DNA from: Diadema setosum
Taxonomy: Eukaryota; Echinodermata; Echinoidea; Diadematoida; Diadematidae
Direction of reading: 5' to 3'
Length of the DNA stretch: 64,000 nt
Assembly (NCBI RefSeq): GCF_964275005.1
Contig: NC_092697.1
Coordinates: forward strand, 16,332,138-16,396,137
The notes under the pieces are model-generated. The model did not search any database, was not told the origin of the DNA, and saw only the letters and a list, made by a program, of their open reading frames with translations. A program made the position numbers and the translations under genes. How positions within the stretch are numbered: position 1 is the stretch's first letter; every line of letters starts with the position of its first letter. Below, piece after piece: positions 52,201-60,600 of the stretch.

Positions 52201-55200
52201 TATCAACTAATGGAAATGGAAGTTTACAATATTGCAGAACTGCCAATATTTCCCCACCAAAATCATTAAGGTTCAACAGAGCAGTCTGAAAGATACTTGT
52301 GTGGTCATACATGTACATCTTCAATTAGCAAAAATAATTCCAAACTCAGGGAGGTCTTTACATTCTCTTTGCGTGACTTCAAGAAATTTTTCAGACTGCA
52401 GACTCAGAGAGACCTGGAAGCTCTAGCTGCATTGCATGGCCAAGCACTGTAATATCAACTACAACTTTCGAATAATCAGGTAAAATATATTCAAATCCAT
52501 TTCGATCATTTGTTCTGCCTCGCTGAGTGAATGATCAACCAACAAAATCAGAAAATCATGGAGGAAAACTAGAAGATACATGCAGGGTTCATGTCCCCTG
52601 GTCAAAGCACCATGCTGCAAATCTAGCAGGACTTTTAATAGATTCATGCTTGTAAAGTTGTTACGGATCAATGCATGCTTTTAACAAGGTTTAAAAAAAA
52701 AAGAAGAATCAATAGTGTGGAGGTTTGTTTACCTTGTAAAAGGTCCAGCAAAGCTTGTTGTCCCAGTTTGATAAATTGACGCTTGTGACATGAGATCTGT
52801 GGGCTGAAAGATTGATAGGAAAATGTCCTAATTACCTTACAATACTATAATCATGAGGCAGCATTGGCAAACTAGCAAATATCATTCCAAGTTTGAGAGA
52901 TATCATAGGCATCTATGTTCTCATGATAATGACAGCAATATAAACTTTTCAGCACAAAAGGAAATTAAAGAGATAGTATAGTTCTTGTTGAGATGGGGTA
53001 CAGCTTTTAACTTTTTGCGAGATAATTGGAAACCACTTATATGAAATACAATAGAGCATACAATTCAAAGAGGAATTAAAAATTTATTTGATGAAAATCG
53101 GTTTTGAAATGGCTGAGATATCAAAAACTAAAGTGGTTCTAATAAAATGTGAGTCCAACCTTTCATAAGGACCACTTTGTTTTACTTTGTTTTGGATATC
53201 TCATCCATTTCAAAACCAATTTTTATCAAATAAACTTTGAATTCCTCTTGGAATCGTTTTTCTCTTTAATATCTCGTAAGTAGTCTCTAACTATCTTTCA
53301 AAATGTAAAATCTGAATCCCCATCTCAACCCCCCCAAAAAAAGTATCATAACAAATTGATAATATGCTACTGTAATTGTGGAAATTTTCATGGTGTTGAA
53401 TTTTTTGCGCATTTCACGCAACCAGAAGCTAGCGCGAAAATAAAAACACGCGTAAATTTTTGCATGCCATATGTCCCAGTAGTTGATGTCTTGATTCCGC
53501 CGAATTAAAAACATGCAAAACTCTTCTTACCCAATCAAGCGCGAAAAATTAGTTGCGCAAAAATATCCACTTTTACAGTACCTGCAATATAAGCTCTAAT
53601 CATATGAAAGGATTCTCACTGATGGAAAGTAAAGGGGCTCACTAAAAGTCAAGAGAACATAGTGCTCAGTGTATTGCATAATGCTATGAAATCTTGGTGT
53701 GGATGTTTTAGGTGAAATCATGCCTGCCATTTACACCTCTTGGTAAGATGTGTAATCCAGAATGGTCATGGGGGGGGGGGGGGGGCTGTGCACAAGTGTT
53801 GATTCTGAGGCAGCTGTCCTAGGTTGTAAATCAAATTGTAAACAGATCATTTACCGTTCCCTGGGTGGACTCTCCAGCGTTGAACAGCTTGCTCTGCTGC
53901 TGCTTGACCGAGTTGGGGTCAACAACAAGGAGTGGCTGTGGAGTGACATCTGATCCATCATCATCGACCACCTGTTCAAAGATGGAGACAGTCATGGGGA
54001 GGGATGGATTTTTTAAGTTTGGCAGAGTCATGTGATGAGTGAAAGTTACTGACTCAGTTTGCGATATAATGTCTTTAAAAAAAAAAATGTCTAAAATCAC
54101 ATCTTACACTGTATAACATTGAGTACTAGAATACATTCTTTGAAGGCTAAATGCCCAAGATATACATAGGGTGCAACCATGGTAATAATGACATTTCAGA
54201 AGAAGAATATAAATCCAGTAAGAACATGACAATCAAATGCAAGAAAGAGCAGGCATTTGAACAGATGATGAGATCCAAATGCAAAATAGTATAATGATTT
54301 GTTTTTTGCAGGCATGGTGCCAGGTATTTACTTTCGGCAAACTTTGCCAACTTCCATAAGTGTTATGTGATATCAAACTGTCTATTAACAGTTCAACAGT
54401 GATATAATGTACAAGACTTCTTTGCCAGTCTCGTCATTTCATTTGCATTGTAAAGAATTTCTTGCAATATCTTAGGACTGTGTGGCTCACTTCTTAATCT
54501 TTGCTATAACTGTCAAACTGATTAATTTCCTTTTAACATTCCTTGGGAATAGCGGCCTACACTGTAAGATATGAACTGCATGATATGAGCACATACAGTA
54601 GTCCTGTATGCCTTTTCAAGAATGGGCCTACTTTTAAAACTACATTTTCTTGTCATTTCCCAAACGCATACAGGGTTCAAGCATACAATTTCACAGCACA
54701 GCTCCACCTCTGATTTCTTGATCTGAAAGATGGTTCCAAGGCCAAGGATGATGCTATGATGGTAAAAAAAAAAAAAAGGGGGGGGGGGGGGTTGGTGAGG
54801 TTGTCTGAGCTCAGGCACTTAAACTTGAGGTTACAATGGATGCCAGTATTTTACTAATATCTGTGTATGAAGGCACTGATAAGGTTTTTCATTCCATATT
54901 TTGAGCTTCAAATATAATAAACCAACCTGTATGTTCAGGATCTTTCCACCAAGCCTGTGGTGCTCAGTCTTGCTGTCAATGCCCACTTGGCTCTTTCTGC
55001 TTGAGCTGAGGGTTGTGCGTGACCCAACACCCAGAGTCACATTGCGTTCCTTGCCAATGCGATTCTGACTAGTGGACCCACTGATTTTGCTGCGATTTGC
55101 TGCATTGGACCCTCCTCCGCCAGGAATCTTGAGCATGCTGGTGATTGAAGAAAAATTCATATCACACAAAACTGCGTCACTCTTTCAATGGACTGCTGCC

Positions 55201-56723
55201 TAATGGTTAAACTCCATGTGCTGGAACTAGATAAGATCTCGCTCCCTTTTTTTCTTTGCTTGATTTTCAATTCAAACAATGTTACAGACAGAGTCACTCT
55301 GAGTCTGACTAAACTTAGAAAAACTAGATGCTAGATTTGGTTAGAGTTTTACAGACTAATGTTAGAGGGACAGGGTTTTTATTCTAACATCAGAATCTAG
55401 TCAATTTTTCAATTTTGTCAATCTAGTCAATATTATTATCATCATCTGATCTGATGACATAGAAGTTAGAACCACCAGAGTTCTATGGATATCATACTGT
55501 TGTGCTGTTAGTGTTACTAGTCAATGGGTTGAGTTTAACGTTAGAGTAGGCCTAGATTCATTACTAGATAGTTGATAAAGTGGTAGTTAGTCAGTAATCG
55601 CTGATATTCCACGCATATTTCGCGCATTGTTCGCGTAAGAACCACGCAAACTACGCAAAAATTTCGTAAAACAGCGCAATACTGCGTAAAATTTTTACGC
55701 GAAGCCGAGTTTTGAGCTCCTCAAAACATGGAACTGCGTAAAGTGCCGATCCGGCGCACATCGGCTGACAACTACGAAGGTTCAAAATTGTAGACAAACT
55801 CATGAAATGCGCATAAAATAAGGCTCGAATTTCTTACGTGATTCATGCGTTTACGTGACTTTTGGGCAGTGTGACAGGTCCTCAAAAGCCAGGTTTTTGA
55901 GCAGCTCAAAACTCGGCTTCGCGTAAAAGTTTACACACTTCTAGGCAGTATTGCGCTGTTTTAGTTTTTACGCAATTTTTGCGTAGTTTGCGTTGTTCTT
56001 ACGCGAACAACGCGCGAAATATCAGTGATCGTTTGCAAAAATGTTGCCGCTATCACGTTTATGTGCGATTCATACGCAGTTAATTGTGATAAAGCGCAGA
56101 TTATGCGTGATTTTCCGTGGACCTCTGTCGTCAGGTGTCGCGCACAATCACGAATTCGCCCTATTTGGGGCCTTTGCGTGCCTATGCGCTGATTAGTGAT
56201 TTTTGAGTGATATTTCCGTAATTCTTGCGCAATTCATCGGTGATTTTCATCGCGTAAATCAGCGAAAATTCTCAACGGACAAGCACGCGCAAAACCAAAT
56301 TTCTTGCGTGATTCATGCAAACTTACGCGACTTTTGGGCAGTGTGCCCGGGCCTTGAGGGTCGGGACTTGGCCGGGGATTTCTATACAAATATGCCCGAC
56401 TTGTCGGGGACTTGGCCGGGGATTTCTACACAAATATTGCCCGGATTGTCGGGGAATTGGCCGGGGATTTCAACTTCAATTTTGCCCGGCCTGCCGGGGA
56501 CTTAGCGGGGGATTTCCGTGAAAATTTTGCCCGACCTGTCGGAGACTTGGCCGGGACTTGGCCGGGTAGTGTAACATGCAAAATTGCAAGTGGGATGCAA
56601 GTCCCGGCCATCCCCGGGTACCCATGGGCCGGGACTGCAATTGACAAGTGCATTAGTCTAATTACTCTCGGAGCTCTGCACTCACCCTGGCCCAGTTTTT
56701 CCTTTTCCTGCGCCTGTTGACAT
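21819..56723 (-). CDS. DNAI4: Dynein axonemal intermediate chain 4 (WD repeat protein 78, IC138-type)
   Basis: Intermediate chain of the axonemal inner-arm dynein f/I1 in motile cilia. Twenty-three coding exons, 5' to 3': 56686-56723, 54927-55137, 53855-53971, 52733-52803, 51741-51853, 50517-50698, 49171-49278, 48267-48336, 41368-41493, 40733-40848, 39708-39810, 38442-38647, 37810-37896, 36523-36600, 28521-28594, 27316-27457, 26534-26700, 25657-25744, 24775-24903, 24233-24330, 23273-23348, 22588-22665, 21819-21875. Every phase joins and the product is 844 residues (human about 848). The N-terminal third is disordered and Ser/Gly rich; VVDDDGSDVTPQPL (from residue 84) is a family block. TIWLLDLPGVSVSADVDEA lies in exon 6 (residues 184-244). 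WD40 repeats run from about residue 470 to 826 (for example GPIYKIRWSPF, AVMDVCWSPSSPTVFGCVNE), with a Lys-rich insert in exon 17. Start: ATG at 56723 in a first exon ending at GTGAGT. A second, identical copy of exon 7 lies at 49366-49473. Confidence 0.95.
23446..23622. repeat. Dispersed repeat ('ggcattcagtgcatgtag' family), copy 2
   Basis: Counterpart of 1390-1592: same order of 'ttttcgcaaa', 'ggagctaatgg', 'cactggcattca', 'gacaagaa' and 'ggctctc' blocks. In a DNAI4 intron. Confidence 0.6.
24553..24736. repeat. (TATC)n microsatellite
   Basis: Degenerate on the left, uninterrupted TATC units from about 24677 to 24736. It stops 38 bp short of the DNAI4 exon 19 donor. The Ile/Tyr/Leu/Ser-rich ORF over it is an artefact. 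Confidence 0.9.
26156..26333 (+). mobile_element. MITE with telomere-like CCCTAA core, copy 1
   Basis: Ends TCTAGGGCAATTACCCC and GGGGTAATTGCCCTGATA are inverse-complement related (GGGCAATTACCCC against GGGGTAATTGCCC). The middle is about 100 bp of degenerate CCCTAA/CCTAAC units. In a DNAI4 intron; copy 2 is at 27509-27695. Confidence 0.75.
27509..27695 (+). mobile_element. MITE with telomere-like CCCTAA core, copy 2
   Basis: Same ends and same order of internal variants as copy 1, including the right end 'agacggggggtaattgcc' read here as 'agccggggggtaattgcc'. Same orientation, about 1.35 kb away, in the next intron but one of DNAI4. Confidence 0.75.
28400..28492 (+). mobile_element. TTAACCCGTTGAGGACG MITE, copy 2
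   Basis: Near-identical to 8248-8342 over its length (cccgagtatacttgggcag shared) and TTAA-bounded. In the DNAI4 intron containing the nested transposon-like gene, close to exon 15. Confidence 0.75.
29270..29945 (+). promoter_or_regulatory. Possible 5' region of the nested plus-strand gene
   Basis: More CpG-rich than its surroundings, with a CCATCTTG (inverse YY1-type) motif near 29309 and a good donor (AG|GTAAGT) at about 29930. No ORF. This could be the promoter and non-coding first exon of the gene whose main ORF starts at 31828. Inference only. Confidence 0.25.
30650..30786. mobile_element. MITE with AGAATACCCCGCC terminal repeats
   Basis: AGAATACCCCGCCAAGATTT at the left and AAATCTCTGGCGGGGTATTCT at the right are inverse related. 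TTAA occurs at both borders, suggesting a piggyBac-like target site. About 135 bp, non-coding, in DNAI4 intron 14. Confidence 0.7.
30949..31798 (+). other. Candidate upstream coding pieces of the nested gene
   Basis: Two stretches look protein-like. One follows an acceptor (tattttcag) at 30948 and reads AIYDIIQQWIQDLKIGAEG onward. The other begins near ATG 31426 (MDLKKLHPASQKLAIGKG) and continues, in another frame from about 31.53 kb, as KKIFINALKSIKTVDHYQLQ to a TAA at 31796-31798. The relation to the 31828 ORF is not clear: same gene, a separate small protein of the same element, or decayed exons. A MITE-like remnant lies between them at about 31170-31340. Confidence 0.35.
31828..34512 (+). 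CDS. Transposon-like ORF of unrecognised family, nested antisense in DNAI4 intron 14
   Basis: 894 codons, intronless, opposite to DNAI4. Residues about 40-65 and 105-235 are Lys/Glu-rich coiled coil. About 330-700 is a compact conserved-looking region with Cys/His/Asp/Glu-bearing blocks: LHGLVHMAETVNNAAREVE (about 445), AICRTVRTACNVFAYGG (about 486), HNACCVYFLQPYMVAFLE (about 539) and HDLKTPFFQAGCKALG (about 565). Then comes NKTSEWLDAKSEQEERK (about 738), followed by a basic helical region (about 750-820). From memory, ORFs of this architecture are multi-copy in cnidarian and echinoderm genomes, which points to a DNA transposon or a gene derived from one. I cannot assign a superfamily. The 3' end is disturbed by a 155-bp tandem duplication, and a Tudor-like piece lies downstream. 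Confidence 0.7.
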   Translation: MMASSSTSVITHDDIIKRLRTSPMSTVVGWLAEQKSGVSVVALKKKLKNTDEKFKKLRKSKHREAGKMEMDNFLKEEFAFPASPVEAESHYVSVEGEMARIYTPSGSEETIHTLASQLKSKECAIKELDEKLQKMTVEMESKDKLIHVLQERIQEKDAKLHRVMESDRYHRKKHSEFKELVQKSHKEEDSCAQQSTAEDSQADEIEEMRKELIELEYKFDVLKEEVKGDTCTVELYDEEVKTYTPELQRCVQNLLTENVGTDHVGNVITEVLKLAGKHPNKLPSRGTVRNINLQRLATAQTQIAQDVSEKQNTTLETDESSKFGQKYGAYAIRDESGRPYVLGLRDLATKSAKDTLQVFKDILWDIDNIYYHPDNNLASQNMLYHLRNTMSDRAATEIKFNELLELYREEILPAVVDDWKNLSEELQNQITRLNNFFCGLHGLVHMAETVNNAAREVEALHFEGADKVPIKDQRFRKPNESAICRTVRTACNVFAYGGDAKTSCHGRFFSMVSDVLKENGFRSLPLTPYHGNRFNILFHNACCVYFLQPYMVAFLEQDGGAPWVLHDLKTPFFQAGCKALGLISKLITAPLWNLIEDKSIHIVDMNTRYLQLVTFLKDTSNGNMEEFVAGNARPFPDVRIKEDALYKALVKEAECDADCQVILNAVFPALAKLTQKLYHDHLPGGRYEDASEDVRNAAKGTAKHNKYCETIFAYYDQLLRTKPHISTIAAEASVMFTMNKTSEWLDAKSEQEERKILKETRKKVTEIQKTFKERQLQIRQQKAEQLKEKFQKAEAARQKQLNKKMQQVNDIIYWGLLQSEDQVEQAVEGLTNTEKVNLLKAQIRFRKNVLQQKPSDQSLFNFSVQTEEGGCKKRRQLSPEELVENVKLLIRESR
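34356..34661 (+). repeat. 155-bp tandem duplication at the 3' end of the transposon-like ORF
   Basis: A unit starting 'aaggttcaggaaaaatgtac' at 34356 recurs at 34511 with a handful of substitutions. Both copies include the stretch encoding KKRRQLSPEELVENVKLLIRES. As 155 is not a multiple of three, the second copy is out of frame with the first, and the main ORF ends at the junction. Confidence 0.85.
34690..34782 (+). pseudogene. Coding-like piece before a GTGAGA donor
   Basis: Reads as PRGPSLVRKKARHRFNTEEG then PKWWTGRVISH, ending at a GTGAGA donor at 34783. WWTGRVISH resembles the first strands of a Tudor-like barrel, and phase agrees with the exon at 36007. A stop codon separates it from the preceding coding text, so this copy looks decayed. 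Confidence 0.45.
34904..34971. mobile_element. Short MITE remnant, CAGTCAAACCTGT ends
   Basis: CAGTCAAACCTGTATGTAAG at the left and CAGATTTGACTGTAT at the right are inverse related. Very short and non-coding. Confidence 0.45.
35007..35530 (+). repeat. Tandem repeat, period about 207 bp, each unit ending in a splice-acceptor-like tract
   Basis: Units start at 35007, 35214 and 35422. Each is preceded by a pyrimidine tract plus CAG (cttctgcttttcag, tctctctatttcag, tctctctattgcag). Units 1 and 2 share 'atttatttcacatcattcca' and 'tttgatgaataatttgcatg'; unit 3 is cut short. It lies between the last two coding-like pieces of the nested gene. Confidence 0.8.
36007..36122 (+). pseudogene. Tudor-like C-terminal exon of the nested gene
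   Basis: Follows a T-rich tract and AG and reads VTGYPSYNIVCSDSPDTVYT then NRLKDDWEAGDLVVEEDY to a TAA at 36120-36122. The pattern 'YNIV...D.VYT..L.DD...GDL' is that of a short Tudor/chromo-barrel-like tail seen, from memory, at the end of related transposon ORFs. Position, strand and phase fit splicing from 34783. Since the upstream part appears decayed I call it a pseudogene piece, not a working exon. Confidence 0.5.
37269..37605 (+). mobile_element. MITE family A, copy 3
   Basis: Same start and end as 2496-2853 and 3423-3789, closest to the second of these; it lacks a short internal piece after 'cagcattta'. In a DNAI4 intron. Confidence 0.7.
38900..39240. repeat. Degenerate (ATCC/ATCT)n repeat
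   Basis: Tetranucleotide-rich stretch with a duplicated piece ('cattatatttccc.cttaagtatccatcgttc' occurs twice, near 39147 and 39189). DNAI4 intron 11. Confidence 0.65.
39290..39560. mobile_element. Foldback element family C, copy 1
   Basis: Left arm 'aggaattcaaattttatttg' pairs with right arm 'caaataaactttgaattcct', and 'gttttgaaatg' with 'catttcaaaac'. The spacer is short. Copy 2 is at 52965-53335. DNAI4 intron. Confidence 0.7.
41604..41710. repeat. (ATTT/ATTC)n microsatellite
   Basis: Runs of TTTA then TTCA four-base units, just upstream (minus strand) of DNAI4 exon 9. Confidence 0.9.
42990..44520. repeat. Degenerate tandem repeat, period about 240 bp
   Basis: Recurring order of 'tgtaccaa.tcta...', 'gag.aggg', 'ccctcccac...gaggga..tttgcat' and 'aattcaa...a' blocks, roughly six times, with much divergence and a 34-T run at 43167-43198. 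Repeats are recognised by eye, so period and count are approximate. Inside the 6.1-kb element. Confidence 0.45.
45479..45543. repeat. (CTT)n microsatellite
   Basis: About 20 CTT/TTC triplets; Phe-rich and Glu/Lys-rich ORFs on the two strands are by-products. Confidence 0.95.
46032..46500 (-). mobile_element. Decayed LINE reverse-transcriptase fragment
   Basis: On the minus strand, EAQHAFHMKQSCVLQL matches the 'xxQHGFRxxRSCxxQL' block of CR1/L2-like reverse transcriptases, preceded in another frame by 'DIMDHLENFDIL'. Farther on, CYSMPLRTVLEYACIIWDPF matches the 'CYxxLVRPxLEYAsxVWdP' block near the end of the RT/thumb region. The catalytic core between these blocks is missing, and frames change, so it is a deleted remnant. 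It sits inside the 6.1-kb inverted-repeat element. Confidence 0.6.
49167..49556 (-). repeat. DNAI4: 195-bp perfect tandem duplication containing DNAI4 exon 7
   Basis: Copies 49167-49361 and 49362-49556 are identical by eye. Each contains the whole 108-bp exon 7 (49171-49278 and 49366-49473; LCKSRDGNDRYAERGMQTFN onward) with its acceptor. The downstream copy keeps the donor GTGAGTGTCC; the upstream copy has GTGAAAGTAT at the junction. Both exon copies are 36 codons and phase 0, so including both would add 36 residues without a frame change. With one copy the protein is 844 aa, the expected length. Confidence 0.9.
50882..51363. mobile_element. Mutator-like non-autonomous element with 9-bp target duplication
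   Basis: 482 bp. Ends TAGCCTTTTGaCAAGGCCTC and its inverse (GAGGCCTTgCCAAAAGGCTA) begin terminal inverted repeats of about 115-120 bp (also sharing GTGAACGCGAGACCGAG). It is flanked on both sides by GTGTGAGAG (50873-50881 and 51364-51372). Long terminal repeats plus a 9-bp duplication are the hallmark of MULEs. No ORF inside. Lies in DNAI4 intron 5, about 180 bp from exon 6. Confidence 0.85.
52965..53335. mobile_element. Foldback element family C, copy 2
   Basis: Left arm 'gaggaattaaaaatttattt' pairs with right arm 'aaataaactttgaattcctc'; 'gttttgaaatgg' pairs with 'ccatttcaaaac'. Ends 'gttgagatggggt' and 'ccccatctcaac' are also inverse related, so this copy is more complete than that at 39290-39560. 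Confidence 0.75.
53368..53580. mobile_element. MITE with TACTGTAAAAGTGGA terminal repeats, copy 2
   Basis: Closely matches 1045-1274, with 'agctagcgcgaaaataaaaa' and 'tatccacttttacagta' shared. Left end slightly diverged (TACTGTAATTGTGGA). DNAI4 intron 3. Confidence 0.8.
55597..56031. mobile_element. Palindromic GC-rich MITE with about 125-bp arms
   Basis: Left arm runs from 'cgctgatatt' through 'tacgcgaagccgagttttga'; right arm is its inverse ('tcaaaactcggcttcgcgta' to 'aatatcagtg'). Many 'acgcaaa' / 'tttgcgt' blocks. In DNAI4 intron 1, within 700 bp of the first exon. Confidence 0.75.
56345..56575 (+). repeat. GC-rich minisatellite, period about 44-45 bp
   Basis: Four to five units, each built as 'ggggacttggccggggattt' + 'c..caaat.tgcccg' + '.ctgtc', with substitutions between units. 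It ends about 110 bp before the DNAI4 exon 1 donor on the minus strand. A 'cccgggcc...gggccggg' inverse pairing encloses it. Confidence 0.8.
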
Positions 56724-57275
56724 CGTGAATCTGGTGTTGAAAAGTTCGTTTTCGATGGCTATTCTCGCTCCACCAATCAATTAATGCTGAGCTCGGCCCT
56801 TGAGCCCCAGCTTTGCTGACATATGAAAACTTAATCTAGTACTTGCAGTTGATCATAGCTCGATTTCTTGTAATTTGACGGAGAAACAACTTCCTCAGTA
56901 TCAAAACGCGCAGACAGCGCACTCGTTGCCGACGTTAGGGAGCTGGGCCTGGGAGGATCGACGATGTTCGAAATTTGAACGCCTGCTTCCTATTTCTACA
57001 CTGTTAGTGTTACACAGACACAATGAGGGGGAAATAACACTTTCCCTAAGCACAAAATACAAAAATGTCCCCTGTATAATATGATTTGCAATGTTCAATG
57101 CCGGCGAACACGAATGAATTGACAAAAATGATTAGCGTTGACTCTCCTGTGACCCATCAGTCCCATATGTTACAATCTGTGTGAGATGACACTCTGGTAC
57201 TCCTCGACGTTCCGATTTAGCATAGCATAGCATAATAAACGACTGAAGCAGAGATCAGCCGAAGCCGCCGACGGA

Positions 57276-57289
57276 GTTGCCATGGGATT
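57276..57289 (+). promoter_or_regulatory. DNAI4: X-box-like (RFX) site
   Basis: GTTGCCATGGGATT has a perfect left half of the RFX consensus (GTTGCC, 2-bp spacer, then GGNRAC) and differs from it only in the last two bases of the right half. RFX/FOXJ1 drive ciliary genes, and the neighbouring DNAI4 is a ciliary dynein chain. About 550 bp upstream of the DNAI4 start codon. Confidence 0.4.
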
Positions 57290-57576
57290 GATAGGATCGA
57301 AGTGTGTACATAACACGATTTGTGATTGGTCCAAGCAGAAAAGTAAGTCATATTCGCACAAACTTCAAATTGTTTTATAAGGTAATACATTAATTAAAAG
57401 GATGTAAAAAGGCATCAAATTATATTTTAGAATATTTTTGTTCATTTTTTAATTGAAAAATCTGATTTTATCCTTGTAATGTAATTTTTCTATCTAAAAT
57501 GACTGCTATTCAGCAGACCAATTACGATATGGATAACGTACTGGCCCTAATGAGAACATCCGGGACTTTTTAGCTA

Positions 57577-57584
57577 TTACGTCA
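57577..57584 (+). promoter_or_regulatory. MIER1: CRE-like site (TTACGTCA)
   Basis: TTACGTCA is one base from the palindromic CRE TGACGTCA; 44 bp upstream of the MIER1 start codon, a usual place for a CRE in TATA-less housekeeping promoters. Confidence 0.4.
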
Positions 57585-57627
57585 GCAGCCCGTAGAGGTC
57601 GACGTTATCCCATAATACTGTGTTATC

Positions 57628-60600
57628 ATGGCGGAGGTAAGTCACCGAAAAATCTCTAAATTTAGGAGTAAAATTTGACCTTTCATTGAGGACAAATGAG
57701 TGTGAAAGAGTTTTAAGCAGATTATTGGTATTTATTCTGTCAGCCTATGAGACTAAAAGTTGCTTATGTCCGTTTAAATATTGACAACTGTGGAGTGAAA
57801 GAAGTGATGTTTTGTAGCAAGTAACGGGTAACCCTGCAGGTTAGTGTTTCCCCACGTACTACATGTATACTCTATGTACTGCGCTGATGTATCGGCGCGC
57901 ATGATTGATCGACCAATCGGAAGAGATGGCATAGACGTCTTATGTTGTAGGGCGGTGCATGAACATGTATCACTGCGGAGAATCCTATGATAGGGCCATA
58001 TGACACTGTGCAGCTCCCGAAACTCCGGGGGCAGTGTGGTCGAAGGACCGTTGAGTTGGGAAGTTTAGAGTTACCGAAGGCCTGTCTATAGCGGTTTACG
58101 GAATCGTAGTTCATGACGTCCCTGACCCCAAATGTGCTTTGATTTTTAATTTTTAATGTAAATGCAGAATTATTATCTTATGAATGATATGAAGATATCT
58201 AATGAGATATGATAAAGAAGTGTAGTTCCCGTAATGTATCACCAGCGACTTATACAGAGGACAATTGTGCAGTTAATGACGTAGCGAAACTGTAACGTTA
58301 GGGCTGAAAAAGGATACCTAAAAAAGTAATGTTTATAGACAAAAGTAGTAAAATGTTAAAGGTCTATGTCCAGTTCAAGAATAAGCACTTTTTGGCAAGG
58401 CGTAGAAAGTCATCACTAGCCTTGCACAATTCGCTGTCTGTGCTTTAGAATGCGCATTCATTATCAGACACAAAGATGTCATAAAATTTGCTATTATATT
58501 ATCATGTAATGAGTTACAATCCCCTACCCTCCTAAGTAACAATCCAAATAATATTTTGTTCTTTGATTTTAATTTCGATTTTAACTCTTTATTTTTAGAT
58601 CAAAGTGAAAAGAGGATGTTCATGTATAGATCTATGCCACAAAAACAGTATTGCAGCCCATTTCCTAGAATTGATATGCAGTCTTCTGGTCCTATCTGGT
58701 GCCAACTGTGAATGAATTAAGTTTTATCATGGAAGGTATAATGGAATGTATGCTAACTTTGACACACCAGCCATACAGCTTCATTTCCATTCCACAAGTT
58801 TTCAGTGTCAAGAATGTGCTTTCAGGAAATGTCTGTATTTGTATGACTTCTTCATATGCATTTGATGGTATTATTGAACATATTGTCATTGATTTTATTG
58901 TAGTTACTGTGAAAAAGTAAAACATCACACAAAGTAACTTGATTACATTTATATTTCCTCCTCTCCAGCCGGCAACAAGCGACTCGAGTCCCGGTAAGCA
59001 AAATAAATAAATCAGTCAATCAATTTAAAAAATTTAAAAAAGATAATATAAAAAGATACAAAATAAAGATATATAAATAAATGAATAAATAAATAAATAG
59101 ATTAAAAAAAAATAAATATTTATTATTGAGGAATTAACCAATGCAGATGGTATTGTTAATAAGAGATTAGTTCCACATTTTTATGTAATGTATACATAAA
59201 ACCAATAAGAAACAGTGAAACTTTGACAAGTTCACAAGTGTTCAGTTTCCTCTTATTGTTTTGTGCCCCAAATAAAAAGTGATTAAAAAAAACAGCAACA
59301 ACTTGTCATTGTAAATGGTAATGCTTTAAGGATAAAAAGTCGTCTTTGTTATACATATTTCTTAAAATCTTTTGTAATCTTGATATTCTACTTTTCCTAT
59401 ATTCTTTTTTTTTCTGTTGTACATCATAGATGAAACTTGTATTGACTAAGTTTTACTGGAATTTGTAGGAAGCAGAACCAGTGGAAAAATTCCCAATACC
59501 AAATGCTTTGCCAAAATGAGGTTCTCTCCACTGTTTTGATGTAATATAGAGGAAGTGTGTACTTCAAAGAAACTTGTGGTTTCCAATTAAGTTATTATCA
59601 TTACCATAGAGCTGCCATCATATGAAAATTTTCTTGATTTATGCTTCATTTGCTTGCTAATGAAAAAGGGGATATTGAATTCCTTGTGTGGGCTTACATT
59701 GCTCTCACCACTCTGCACTTCATGTAAACTGAACACATTTATTTTCCATGTCAACACTGAGTTTTTGATGAATTTTTTTTTTTTTTTTTCAACCTGACTG
59801 CTTAGAAAATGATCGTGACTTTGATGTCACGGCCGAAATGATGGTCCATGACTATGATGACGAGCGAACGCTCGAAGAAGAGGAGCAAAATGAGAGTGGG
59901 GAGAGTTTTAGCAACAATGAGCTGGATGAACTAGCACAGGTGAGCATTTGCTTTAAGGCACCTTGCTATGTTCCCTGAAGAGGGAAGCTATCTCAGCAAC
60001 AATTTTTGTTTGTTTTTCTTGATATGGAAGTCATGAAATAAAAGCAATACATTGCTGCTGTAGTTAGATGAAAAACTTTGAAGGAGAGTTTTAAAGAATA
60101 TGATGAATGTTTAATATCATGTATTCATCTTATTTGGTATCCAATCTTGGAGTTAAGTCAATTGTTAAGATGGCAGTGGCTCTTCGGCATTTCTGTTTGA
60201 AATCTCATAGATTTCACGAGTTTGTCCTCACTAAAAAAAAAAAAAAGGAAGAATGAAAAGAAGAAGAAATATGTTAGAGATAAGAGGAACTAGAAATGTC
60301 GCTATGGCGACTGATGCCTCTGCCATAATGCATGATTCTCCCAATAGGTGTATGGTTCAATGTCTTCACAATGTGTTATGACAGTTTCACAAAACTGACA
60401 AAATATTGAAATGACAGGTTTGTCAGAAATATCTTGAATGTTCACTTTCCTTGAACTAGGTTTGCTATAATTGTCTAAGAGTGCAGGTACCTGTATAAAT
60501 TGGGGAATTGAGAACTTTTACTTGACTTCTGACCTACCCTTTTATAAGTTTATGCATTGAGTAATTTTCAAGGTATGAAGAAAGAGTGTAATTACAGTAT

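Larger units (their letters stand above)
56724..57627. promoter_or_regulatory. Head-to-head intergenic region, probable bidirectional promoter of DNAI4 and MIER1
   Basis: 904 bp between the DNAI4 ATG (minus) and the MIER1 ATG (plus), with no repeats of note. Contains CCAAT-type boxes (about 56774 and, inverted, 57323), an X-box-like site at 57276-57289 and a CRE-like site at 57577-57584. Transcription starts cannot be placed from sequence. Confidence 0.6.
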
